In this document: piece by piece, positions 1-10,197 of the stretch | Layout of the letters: each line of letters starts with the position of its first letter | How positions within the stretch are numbered: the stretch's first letter is position 1 | NCBI GenBank assembly: GCA_002284615.2 | Contig: MU069663.1 | Location: forward strand, 189,588 to 202,371 | Reading direction: 5' to 3' | From: Dunaliella salina | Lineage: Eukaryota; Chlorophyta; Chlorophyceae; Chlamydomonadales; Dunaliellaceae | DNA length: 12,784 nucleotides | Notes under the pieces: generated by a model | What the model saw: the letters and a program-made list of their open reading frames with translations, nothing else | Databases searched by the model: none | What the model was told of the DNA's origin: nothing | Position numbers and translations under genes: made by a program

Positions 1-249
1 ATTCAGAATAAATCGATACTTGTGCGTGCTGATGAACCTGCCAGAAGCTTTGCCGGACAAAATCTGTCGTCTTTGAAGACTGTGGTCAAGTCTGTGCAAG
101 ACCAAACTACAAGATGGGTGCCCATCTGGCGAAACCTCTTCATGGAACGCATCAGAATGTATCATGATACCAATGGACGCGAGACCTGTCTAGCGCCTGT
201 GCTTGTGTGAGTGCATGCAGCTGCAGGCACAGCGCTTCACATCAACTAA
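1..249. other. No recognisable gene
   Basis: Unique-looking sequence. A 62-codon open frame at 22-210 shows no motif and no support. Confidence 0.4.
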
Positions 250-380
250 GCCATTGTTGATAGGAAGCGCATGCAGCCAGGACTGATTCAGAATCAGTGT
301 TGGTCGATAGGGAGCGCGCGCAGCCAGAACAGGTGTTAAACCAGTGTTGATCGATAGGAAGCTCATGCAGCCAGAACTGT
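250..380. repeat. Three-unit minisatellite, 43-47-bp units
   Basis: Units start with tgttgat at 255, tgttggt at 298 and tgttgat at 345, and share cgataggaagcgcatgcagc and a ccag(a/g)ac tail. Confidence 0.8.
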
Positions 381-547
381 ACCTGCTGTCATTTCCTGAG
401 TGCCCTGAACAGAGGCAACACAGGCATTGTTACTTTGTATGAGCGAGCAGGCTAGCAGTCGCACGTTTTGACTGAAGGCCTTTTCTTCTGTAGCCCCTGT
501 AACCCCTGTACCTGCTGTAATTTCCTCAGTGCCCTGGACAGAGGCAG
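380..547. repeat. 39-bp direct repeat, 129 bp apart
   Basis: The sequence tacctgctgtcatttcctga at 380 and tacctgctgtaatttcctca at 509 continue as gtgccctg(a/g)acagaggca, with three mismatches in all. Confidence 0.85.
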
Positions 548-1421
548 CTGGGGAGGCTGCAGGTAGGCTCTGCTTGAGGGTGTTGGATCCTGGGTTGGAT
601 GGGCCTGCAGGGTGGCAAGGAGGTTCAACGCCTTGAAGCAATGCTGCTTTCCCAGTTGGCTTTGTGATTTGTGGCTCTTGTCCCTCACTATGGAATATTG
701 GAATGTAGCCCTCTTTCCTGAATTGATGCGCGGAATCTTGTTCTGCCCAAGTTTCTTTTTTGTGTTGTGCGGAATGCCATCTGAGGTGTCCAAACGAGTC
801 TCCGGCTGCATGCGGTACCTACGCACACTTGCTTGGATGATGCAGCTGCAAGAAAACAGTGGGCGAAAAGACAAGATGGGCTTGGATGCAGGGTGGATCT
901 CACCATATACTGTCTTCTCACATGTTTTGTTTCGAGAATCGGAACAACAATAGGCTGTGTCCCTTCATGAACTTATTCTACTGGAACAGGCCGGCAGCCA
1001 CTTGGTTTGACTGGGGGCCTTTTTGTCACCTCGGATGCGAGGGAAAACCTAGCACACTTGGTATAAGCTTCCACACTGTCAGTTCCTTGAGCTGCTCATT
1101 TGCTGAAAGAAAGTGCTGATTTAGACATCGGCACTTCGGCACGATTCGTCACAAATTGAGGATCGTATAAAAATTTGTAAACAGTAAAACGTCATTTCTT
1201 CATGTGTATGGAGCCCAGTAGAGGCATTCTTTGTCACTGCATCCTCCTGCAAGTAGTCCAGTGGAATGGTGACAGAGACAGATGGCAAACCAAGAAGGGC
1301 GCGTTCACACTATAAAAGTGTGGAAATCAGCCGGCCAGAGAACAATTTCCTGGCATTTCACTGCCCTCCCAATTTTTCATCTCAAGGCGCTTATTTTGTC
1401 AGGAGCCCTTGTGTATTTTGG
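548..1421. other. No recognisable gene
   Basis: The plus strand is open at 612-953 (113 codons) but shows no known motif, and other frames in the same place are also open. I call nothing here. Confidence 0.4.
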
Positions 1422-1923
1422 CAGAGGTGGGCGACGGGTCCAAATCCCTGAAAATTCACCCTAAAATGGCCTACAGCTCCACCCTGGGACCATTTTTCAC
1501 TCACAAAATATTTTCTTAATAACCCTTATATGATATGCTAACATCCTGCATATTCAAAAGTGGGAATGAAGGAGGTCAAAAATTGACCTTTTTGGCACCC
1601 CTAGTGCTGGATTTTCTCTAAGGGAAATGGCTGAAATTCAGTATCTGACCAACCACTGGGTCTTTTCACTCCATTTTTTTGCAATGATATTCATTTGGTT
1701 CAAGACTTCAAATCACCAAAAATCACCCAATTTGGTACAGTATGTGGTCAGACATGGAGTTCTGGTGGTGAAAAGTAGGGTTCACGCCGCGGCTGATTAG
1801 GCACGTTGCCCGAGAGCATAGGCCACATTCTAAATCTAAGCTTGAATCTTGCCCGTCACGGGCAACTTGCGCTATGAACATTTCAAAAGTACCCTTTTTT
1901 GAGGCCTTCATTGCCCACCTCTG
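1422..1923. mobile_element. 502-bp hAT-like non-autonomous element, related to the one at 9100-9800
   Basis: The ends are perfect inverted repeats CAGAGGTGGGC (1422-1432) and GCCCACCTCTG (1913-1923), the form typical of hAT elements. Flanks are attttgg and attttttgg, an imperfect target duplication. The stretch of about 1537-1805 matches 9697-9413 in inverted orientation, with long shared words such as aaggaggtcaaaaattgacc. The distance from terminal repeat to the shared core is similar (about 115 and 103 bases), so the two are diverged members of one family. No transposase is present. It contains a short palindrome at 1849-1865. Confidence 0.68.
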
Positions 1924-2341
1924 ATTTTTTGGAGTGGGTTCGCTCTGTTTGTCAAGAGGAGCAATTTCTTGGCATTTTGTGCCGCGCCGTGTTCACACTG
2001 GCTCAGCATGGCCTGTTGACACGCTCAAATCCCGCTGCTCCCTTTAAAGACCCCTCACCTAAGATGCCCCCAGCTCACAATTGCAAGCACGTAAAAAAGA
2101 AGTAAAAGACTACGCTGGATAAGATCCAGCGTGCATTAAGGAAAGACCCACCAGTCAGCGCTGTTCCTGACCGCGAGCCTCACCAGTAAGCAAGTATGCA
2201 TGCTCTATTGGCTGCCAGGAAGCTGTGCAGCCTGCTGCCGTGCTGCTGCGTACACATGTGGTTGGTTCACATGCTCTGCTGGTGCAGCCCTTGAAGCTCC
2301 ATAGAAATGGCCCCCCCCCCCCCTCTGTGTCCAATCTTCAG
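1924..2341. other. Non-coding stretch with a perfect 9-bp hairpin and a C13 run
   Basis: The hairpin has acgctggat at 2112-2120 and its complement at 2124-2132 with a 3-base loop. A run of 13 C lies at 2311-2323. No gene is recognised. Confidence 0.6.
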
Positions 2342-2446
2342 AGCCAGCAAAAGAACAGGTCTCAGGGATGCATACTTGGCTGGAACTGTAACAGTAACCA
2401 CAAGCCAGCAAAAGAACAGGTCTCAGGGATGCATACTTGGCTGGAA
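2342..2446. repeat. Perfect 44-bp direct repeat, 61-bp period
   Basis: The 44 bases at 2342-2385, starting agccagcaaaagaacaggtc, recur without change at 2403-2446. The identity implies a recent duplication or gene conversion. Confidence 0.92.
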
Positions 2447-3397
2447 ATGCAATCCGCAAGGCATGCAGGAGCTTCAGCTTGCTCACAGGTATATGCCCGT
2501 GCCTGATATAGCGCATGCACTACTGCTGAGCCAGGGCGTACGCGGCTGCGCAAGGGCGTACACAGCTTTCAAGTGCTGAATTGTGAGTTGTGGTTTGACA
2601 CCTGTGAAGGCTTGACAAAATGGTGGTGCCCAAAGCCTAGACACACCTGGTTCTTTGCCTGCAGCCCTTCTCCTGCTTATAGGGCATTCAGGGTGGGCAC
2701 TTTCAACAGATAATTAATGCTGAGGAGTTCTGAAGGAGCCCACCAACCATCATGATTTTTGCTGTAGTCTGGTGGTGCGGGTAAAGGGGGGCCGCCGGGG
2801 GGGGGGGGGGGGGGGGGGGACAGCTCAGCCCAGCTGGGGTTATGACTTTCTGGGCCCATCTGAGCCCGTGTGGACACCTTGGGCTCGGCTGAGAATACAT
2901 TTTTTATTAAATCACCGAGCCGAGCCATGCTGTGAACACAGCCTCAAGAGTCACACTTCCATTGTGGAATTACAGCCACTCTTAAACGTGACATCAAGGT
3001 CTCATCTTTGCGTCACTATCGCCTTCAACCATCAGCTGTAAGTTGCAAAATTACTGAGCCTGAGCCTCTTAAAAACTTTTCTGGAAGGGTTTAGTGATGG
3101 GCCTTAAATGTCCACGTTGGCAACTGATGCTTGAGGCTGATTTTTGCGCCACTCATTTTTTTGCTGCAGCCCCTACATGCATCCTTGTGTACTCTAAGCA
3201 TACCAAACATGTTTCAATGTCCCAAGCATAAGAATTTTGATGACTAGTTAGGCATGCCATGTTGGCATGCAGAGGTGATCCTTTAGGCTCGGAGGCTGTT
3301 TTGCACCTATTCTGGCAGGAAAAGGAGGATTTTCAGGCTTGAGCGAGGAGGGTAGAGTTCGCGTAACTTTTGGACGGCAACTGTCAATCCGGTTAAG
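2447..3397. other. Non-coding stretch with a G23 run and a short perfect hairpin
   Basis: A run of 23 G lies at 2797-2819, preceded by gggggccgcc. A perfect 8-bp hairpin, gcatgcca and its complement, lies at 3252-3270. No gene is recognised. Confidence 0.6.
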
Positions 3398-3990
3398 AAT
3401 TATATAATCGGAAGCCTGAGCTTAAAAGCTACCAATTGGTATATATATGGGTCCAATCGGAGGGGGTCGGGGGGGGGGGGGGGGGGGGGGGGGTAAGGGT
3501 CCAAGTTTTTGGGACCCCCCCTTCAAAATTTCACTGAGCCACTTCTACAGAATTGTAAATACATCATCGGATTCCTGAGCTTGAGAGCTGTCGATTGGCA
3601 CCCTTTTTGAGCAAATCGAGTGAAAGTGGGGGTCTGTGTGCATGGCTTGGAGTCAGTGCCAAGCGTGCAAGGGTCTGAGCAGCAAGGGGTGTGGAGGCAA
3701 GCATGCAGCAGATCAATCCAAACTCTCAGGACAGTGAATGTATAATATGTCACTGCATGGTGAAGTCAGAAGGGCAATTTGTGGACTTGCAAGTCAATTG
3801 TGGGTGTCTGGATGGCCAGGTATGCATGGGCGTCCGCTGCTCAGGTTTTGCCCCATAACTCTGCTGTGACTCAATGTTCCATTGCGCTGAGTATGCAGGA
3901 TGATAGCTATTTGAAAGAGGAGCAGATTGGTACCTTTTTGTCCGGATTGGGGCACTGGAAGGGGGGTTTGGGGGGGGGGAAGGGGAGGGT
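3398..3990. repeat. Three diverged repeat copies each ending in a G run
   Basis: Copies at about 3398-3493, 3551-3640 and 3900-3990 share cctgagctt(a/g)a(a/g)agct..c(a/g)attggyaccyttttg..aatcg. In the first the terminal G tract is 25 long (3469-3493), in the second 5, and in the third it is a pair of broken 6-10 base tracts. The first two copies are 159 bases apart and the third about 332 from the second. Confidence 0.7.
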
Positions 3991-6588
3991 GTCAGGGGGG
4001 TCCAGCGCTAAATTTACACATGCCTTCCATGGAAATTTTTTTTCTTCCCTCCTGCTTGAGCCAACTGACCGACGTTTCTGGACTTCAGCTGCGCTGAGGT
4101 CATCAATTGAGTTGCACTTTCAGACTTTATAACAGGCAATTTCTTTAATCTTGTAAATCTTTAAGGGGCATGCTGGCAGAGGGCACCTGTTGGGAAGGCC
4201 CTCTGTCACATTGCCCATATTGCTAGTTTCCTGTACCAAGTTCAGCACAGGGTTGCGGACTACAATCATGCTTTGTCCAAAACGAAAACTAGTTTGTGCT
4301 GATGCGGGGAACAATCGACCGAATAGATAGTAGGATTGTAATGGAAAGAATAGAACTAAATTTTAGAATGAGTTTGTACTTTCTTCTTGTACAAACCCTA
4401 AACCTTGAACCACCCTGGCAGGTTCAAACGACCTGCAACAAGCATGGTCCAACAACCATTTACGGTCATTCCGATGTTACATATGAATCATTCAATATGT
4501 AACCTTGTAACCTTGAATCATTCTCAGCAATTCCACGTCCCAAACGTCCTGAATGCTCTAACGGTCCAATTTCCAGGTGCGGGTATCATGCATCCTCATT
4601 CTGATTTCATAATGTTTTTATTGAATCAATCGCTAAGTGATTCTGCGTCTTGCAAGTAAGGCTGATGGTCCAATTTGGACAGGCCAGAACCTTTGCGTCC
4701 TGATTGCATGTTTTTGGTATTAAATTAGCCACAAAGCAATTCCGCGCCAGACATGCTGCGAACACAAGTCAGAACCTCTTTATGTTGTCTCAAAGAAGTG
4801 CGCTTACAACAGCAGTTAGGAATTATTCTATCCGGTTACAAGAAAGTGCCCTGGTTCTTAGTTCTATGCCCAACTGTCACGCATGTCACGGAGACGGTCG
4901 CTATGTCCGATCGGTGGAACATGGGTCGATTAGTGGACTGTTAGAAATCAGCATGTCTCTACTGTGCATCACCAACCTCATGGTGGAAATTCAGTCTGCC
5001 TTGCACCAGAGGTTTCAGGTTTCGGTTTGGTGGAGAGGGCTGATGAACAGCATCTGTTATGGTTCCAGCACCAGGTTCACAAACCGCAGACAGCCACACA
5101 CGCTGCCCCTCTCAATACCTGCTCGCAGAGCTCAGAAACAGCTACCCAACTCACTGTTCAGGTCCTGGCGTAGTACAAGAGCGGGCAAGATATGCTGTTT
5201 CAAGTTATTGACACCCATTTACTAGGAAGGGAGGGGCTCAGCCTCGGGGACGACCAAGCTCCTCGCAGAAAGATTTGACATTCCTCTTTTGAATGTTGCG
5301 AGCGGTGTCAGATAACTAGACGAGTGCCGCGACCTTGACCTTTAGAAACAAGCCAATGCTTACATTCCTCACAAGCACTGTATAGTCATTCATTGTACAA
5401 GCAGGTTTCGCCTGCGACCCCTTTCAAACCAGCAATGAAGTTTAGCATGAAGGCAGATGCCCTTGCCTCACAGACAGCAATGCACCCATGTAATTTAATT
5501 GAATGAATGAATTAAACATTTGCACGGCCATCTTGCAAAAAATACCCAATTGAAACAAAGTCTGAGACAATTGCGTTTAAACTGCTTTGCACTGCACTCA
5601 CACCCCTTCAAACGGGGCTGTTGCCCCACAATGCCCAAAAAGAAATGCAATTTCAGAACCCTAAAAACAGCAATGTATGGTACAATGACACTATTCTCTA
5701 GTCTCTTAAAGAATGGCGAACATTTGTGTGCCAAGTTGCTGGCAGCAATCAAGCTCTTCGCTGCCGTGCTGTGCCTTGCCCAGCTAAGCAGCCTTTACAA
5801 AGCAGATACAGCAATATAAACTTCCTCTCCTGCCGTTGTACGGGCAAGGAGATACAACAAAACGCCAGCAGCTGGTTTAACGATACCCAAGCTGGCTTTG
5901 GCCCCCTCTGCAGAGCAGAGCCCTTGCAACCTCTTGCGGCCATTCTCAGGCCTCAGTCGCGGACCACAGTGTAAAAGAAATGGCTGGCCTGTTTTGCAGC
6001 TTTCTATGCAATAGACATGTCCTCTGTCTGTTGCTGACTACTGTGTCATAGACATGGCTGGCCTCTGTCACGGAAGAAGGCTCCCTGGACACGGGAAGAG
6101 GCCGTGGCCCCTACAGTTTGCTTTGTTGCGCGTTGCCCCTGCCCCCTGCTGGCACAACAGCAAAGCTCGGAACAGGGGGCATACGTGATTTCCGTGAGCG
6201 CAGTCTCATTTTCTGGATGGAGGCTTTCCGATAGGGGTGCGGGCAAGTCTGGCTTGCAGAAGCTTTGTGGCATTCCCAACTGATTCAGACGCAAGGTCAA
6301 TCAGTGCTGTGCACACTTCAAACACAGGTCCTCGGCTTATGTGTTTCAGCCGCCGGAACATTTCTTTAGTTACCCTGAATTGCTTTTATGGACCTCAAGG
6401 GAGTGTATATCACACCCAATCCAGGCAGCCAGTGCACCTTGTCTTGGATGCAGCTCAAAGTTGAAGGATGACCTACAATCTGTCCTTGGAGAAAACACCC
6501 CCTTCCAAAGAATCAAGTGTTTTTATACCCATGGGCTTGACAAAGGCCTTCCATTCTATTTGCTTGTATGAAACATTGCGTGGCGGGC
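3991..6588. other. 2.6 kb without a recognised gene
   Basis: AT-richer, mostly unique DNA downstream of the gene. The longest open frame in the window, 4704-5225 on the plus strand (173 codons), lies here. I see no domain, signal peptide or family motif in it, and two other plus-strand frames are open over parts of it, so it may be chance or a decayed transposon. A short direct repeat, (c/t)atagacatg...gctggcc, lies near 5980-6065. Confidence 0.45.
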
Positions 6589-6720
6589 AAACACACAGTC
6601 AGTTGAGCAGAAGCAGCAAAACACACATTCAGTTGAGCAGGTTTGGTGAAACACACATTCAGTTGAGTATATTTGGTGAAACACGCGTTCAGATACAGTT
6701 GAGTAGATTTGGTAAAACAC
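6589..6720. repeat. 30-36-bp minisatellite (aaacacacattcagttgagc)
   Basis: Four units with agttgag at 6601, 6631, 6661 and 6697 follow the pattern attcagttgagcaggtttggtgaaacacac. The array lies just downstream of the gene's stop and shares its tttggtaaaacacac edge with the duplicated exon end. Confidence 0.85.
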
Positions 6721-6863
6721 ACCCCGTGCCTGGAGCAGAGGGGCCCATGAACGCAGCCACCGGTTTACTTTGCTTACATAGAACACTGCAAGGTGAGCAC
6801 GTCAATTTTTTGGTAAATCACACAAACGCACCTGCAGCAGAGGGGCCCATGAACGCAGCCACC
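6708..6863. repeat. Direct duplication covering the exon 3' end and stop region (~101 bp apart)
   Basis: The 27 bases at 6837-6863, inside the exon, recur exactly at 6735-6761. Similarity extends outward through cctg(c/g)agcagagg to tttggtaaaacacac (6708) against tttggtaaatcacac (6809). The stop codon of the upstream-strand exon therefore sits in sequence shared with the neighbouring tttggtgaaacacac minisatellite. Confidence 0.85.
6774..6778 (-). promoter_or_regulatory. Possible polyadenylation signal TGTAA
   Basis: TGTAA on the minus strand lies 40 bases after the candidate stop at 6818. TGTAA is the usual signal in chlorophyte nuclear genes. A five-base match is weak evidence, and algal 3' UTRs are often longer. 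Confidence 0.25.
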
Positions 6864-6934
6864 ATGTGGCGCCGCTGGATTTTGCCGGTGGCAGTTTTGG
6901 GCAGCTTGTCAGAGAAGAAGATCACACTGGGGAC
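6818..6934 (-). CDS. Last recognised exon: catalytic lysine motif [12 protein letters not shown]
   Basis: The exon follows the acceptor cccttag and encodes [10 protein letters not shown], then [28 protein letters not shown] and a TGA stop, 39 codons in all. The Lys of TGKIQ is the residue that family members use in the adenylation step. Family proteins normally end 10-25 residues after this motif, so the stop at 6818-6820 is well placed. An alternative is a donor at GCAG|gtgcgt (exon end 6832) leading to an unseen final exon. A TGTAA on the minus strand at 6774-6778 could be an algal-type polyadenylation signal 40 bases past the stop. The exon's 3' end and stop lie in a duplicated unit. Confidence 0.9.
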   Translation of the reverse strand, partial: VPSVIFFSDKLPKTATGKIQRRHMVAAFMGPSAAGAFV

Positions 6935-9900
6935 CTAAGGGATACAGCACGTGAGCAATATAAGCAACTTTTCAGAGCGGAGTGAAGAGTTGTTTACCAT
7001 GGGATTATGCTGCCGTCGTAAAGCCAGCTGAAAAAGGCACATCAACCAAAAGGCACTTGGTTGGCTTTGCCTGTCGTTGATCAATGACATGCAGAGCCAA
7101 TCAAAAGCACGCCAGTGAAATTGGAGGCACACCACGGAAGGGCGCACCAGTTGAAGGCATTTGAGCCATTGAGCCAATTGAAGGCACACCAAGGAAGGAC
7201 GCACCAGTTGAAGGCAACTGAGCCACTGAGCCAATGAAAGGAACACCGAAGAAGGGCGCACCAAATGAAGGTGAAGCCAACCAAGGGCACAACAATTCAG
7301 CTAAGCCAATTCCGGGCACGCCAATTAAAGGCACACAAACCAAAGGCGCACCAATAGATGACAAAGCCAATTTCAGGCACACCAATCAAAGGCGCACCAG
7401 TCGAAGGCAAAACCAATTGATGACAAGGCCAATCAAAGGCATACCAAAACCAAGGCGCAACAATTGCAGGCAAATCCAAGTAAAGGCATGATGATACTTG
7501 AGGTACAACAATTTGAGGCAAAGCCAATCAAAGGTACACCAATTGGGTCGCACCAAGTGAAGGCCAAGACAATGAGCTCAGCCTGTTTGCATTTGGTATG
7601 ATTGCAGGGCGCATGTGGTATGATTGCAGGGCACATGTGGTATGATTGTATGATGCTTTTGGTATATGATTGTAGGGTGCATTTGGTGTGAGCGCAGGGT
7701 GCATCTGGTTTGTGCGCAGGGCCCACCTTGAGGACCAACATCTGTAAGCAGTTCTTCTTTTTGGCTGCATGTTTGTATGAAGTACGAGCGCAGGGTGCAT
7801 TTAGCGTGAGCGCAGGGTGCTCATGGTGTGAGCACGGGGTCGACCTTGAGGGCAACATCTGTAACACTTTTGTTGTGCGTCGAAGAGGATCTGCAGGCAC
7901 GTCTCCTTCAGCACACAACAGGAGAATTTCAAGTGGGCTGCCTGTCTGCTTAAGTCTGCGCGTGGGGCTGACCTTGAGGACAAACTCCTGCAACACTCTT
8001 GATGTGCGTTAAGAAGATCTGCAGACAGGTCTCCTTCAACACACAACAGGAGTATTTCATGTGGGCTGCCTGTCTGCTTAAGTAAGAGCGCGGGGCCGAC
8101 CTTGAGGACCAACAGCTGTTTGTTCGTTTTCTCATGTGAGCTGCATGCCTGTGTTTGATACTATGAGCGCAGGACTCACCCGGGAGGTAGAAACCTTTAG
8201 TTCTTCCTCACGTGACCTGCTGGTTCGCAATCTTTTTTGGATGGGTTACAGACCACCGAAGGTAATGTTTACATACCAACGTCAGGGAGCAAAGGAATGT
8301 CATGAAAGCCTGTTTGCCTGCTTTCCATGTGGACATTTCCCTTCAAGTAACCTTAAGAATCTTAAAGGTTCTTAACTAGGAATTCTACCGTCCATCTCGA
8401 AATGTGAGTGCGGTGCACACCTTGAAGGATGACAGCTTCTTCCCGCAGTGCTCCTTGATGGCCTTCTCCAGGGCTGCGTGGTGCTGCGCCTGCAAAGCTG
8501 GTTGCGGTTGCGCCGCCTCTGCACATGAGCAGACGACCAATGGCGCAACTTGAAAATCCAAATCCAGACATGTCAGGATAATGTTTAATACAGCAGTGCC
8601 CCTAGTTGGCCTTCTCCATGGCCACGTGGTGCTGCGCCTGCAAGGCTGGTTGCGGTTGCGCCGCCCCCTTACCTGAGCAAACACAGCTCAGCGTTGCAGC
8701 GAGTTGCCCAACTCAGACTTGTCAGGATGATGTGTAGGTGTTCAATGTTGCATTTGAAACAAGCAGGCAAAGAGTCGCTACTAGCAAAACATGAGTGCGC
8801 TGCATTTTGCAACAACAGTGTGATTGAGCTGGTATTGGAACACACTGGGAAGAGATACCTGGGGGGCATATTACAAAGAGGATGTGGGCGAGAGGAATCT
8901 ACGACCCCAGGCCCCCAATTTGCTTGCACCCTCAGCATCACTGGGCAACAGCAATTCCTGACACACAGAGGTGTTACAAAGTGGCCTCTGGCCGGTTTTC
9001 CACCACACTGAGGTCTCACACTGAGGTGTCGCTAGGAGGTGTCACACACTCATTCAACTGTTTTTGGTCACACTGTGGCGTGTCACACAGTGGTGCCCCA
9101 GAGGGGGGTAACCATTGTTGGGACATTTTAAGGTTACAACTCGTGAAAACCCATGGATGTCCCTGGACCAAAACTTGTCAGTGCAAAGAGTCCTAATACT
9201 TATGGTCCTGAGACATCCATGGGTTCCTGAAATATGGCCAGATAAACCTGAATGGATACTAGAGGGGGTTATCTGGGGTTTTAAATTGCCTGCTTTTAAT
9301 ATGCTCCCATCATAGCCCTCCGGTTACTCTCACCATACAAACTTATGTTTCTGTGGTAGCCTGTTTCATGAGCTTTCTCTAACATTAAAATTTAAGGGGT
9401 TTGATTAAGAAGAGCGTGCCTGATCAGCCGCGGTGTGAACCCTAGTTTTTGACATTTTATCCCTATTCCTGACCACCCACTGCACCAAATTGAGTGTTAT
9501 TTTTTTTGTGATTTGGAGTCCTTGTAATAAAAGCATATCATTGCACAAAACAATGGGGTAAAAAGACCCAGCGGTTGGTGAGATACAGGATTTCAGCCAT
9601 TCCCCTTAGAGAAATCCACAAAATCCAGCACAGGGGGTGCCAAAAGGGTCAATTTTTGACCTCCTTCTCACCTATTTTTGAACATGCAGGATGTTAACAT
9701 TACATATGGTGGTTATTGCTACAAAAAATTGGGAGTCAGAATTGGCTCCAACAGGCCCAGAAAATTTTGGGAGAGGCTGCAACAATGGTTATCCCCCTCT
9801 GGTGCCCCCTGTTGTCTGTCACAATAGCGTGCACACAGCTGTGCCCCGTCTTTTGTCACATATGGGGCGTCACACAGCTGTGCCCCAGAGGGTCCTAATT

Positions 9901-10101
9901 TGGCCATTTTGGGGGGGTCTGTCACAGGAAACTTTTCTGAGGCTCCTTGGCTTCACCTTCCCCAAAATTTTCACATACCGTGCCGATATTGGAGTTCTGC
10001 AAATCAAAAAATTATTTATCGGCAATAATCAGTCCGATTGAAAAATACTGAACCTCGCAAAACATTCGCACGCACGCACACACACACACACACACACACA
10101 N

Positions 10102-10197
<96 letters not shown>

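Larger units (their letters stand above)
6935..8420 (-). other. Intron (1486 bases), almost entirely tandem repeats
   Basis: It runs from gtgtgc to cccttag on the minus strand. It contains a 128-bp array, a 22-bp array and a 57-bp array, each listed separately. Only about 8136-8400 and 6935-7020 look unique. No motif of a further exon was found, and the exons on either side join in phase without one. Confidence 0.85.

Noticed and set aside
612..953. 113-codon plus-strand open frame.
   Set aside because: No motif, no splice-site support, and competing frames are open on both strands in the same stretch.
1437..1449. gggtccaaatccc resembles a tRNA T-arm.
   Set aside because: It lies at the terminal repeat of the hAT-like element, and no matching acceptor, D or anticodon arm is present.
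1843..1876. Minus-strand LPVTGKIQA resembles the [11 protein letters not shown] motif of the enzyme.
   Set aside because: It arises from a 17-base palindrome inside the transposon, is followed at once by a stop, and the true motif exon is clear at 6818-6934.
7081..7385. Repetitive minus-strand frames rich in Trp, Cys and Phe.
   Set aside because: They are the 57-bp minisatellite read in a frame it keeps open; the region is inside an intron.
7081..8130. Possible CRISPR array, given regular repeats.
   Set aside because: The units are adjacent diverged tandem repeats without unique spacers, and the context is a eukaryotic intron.
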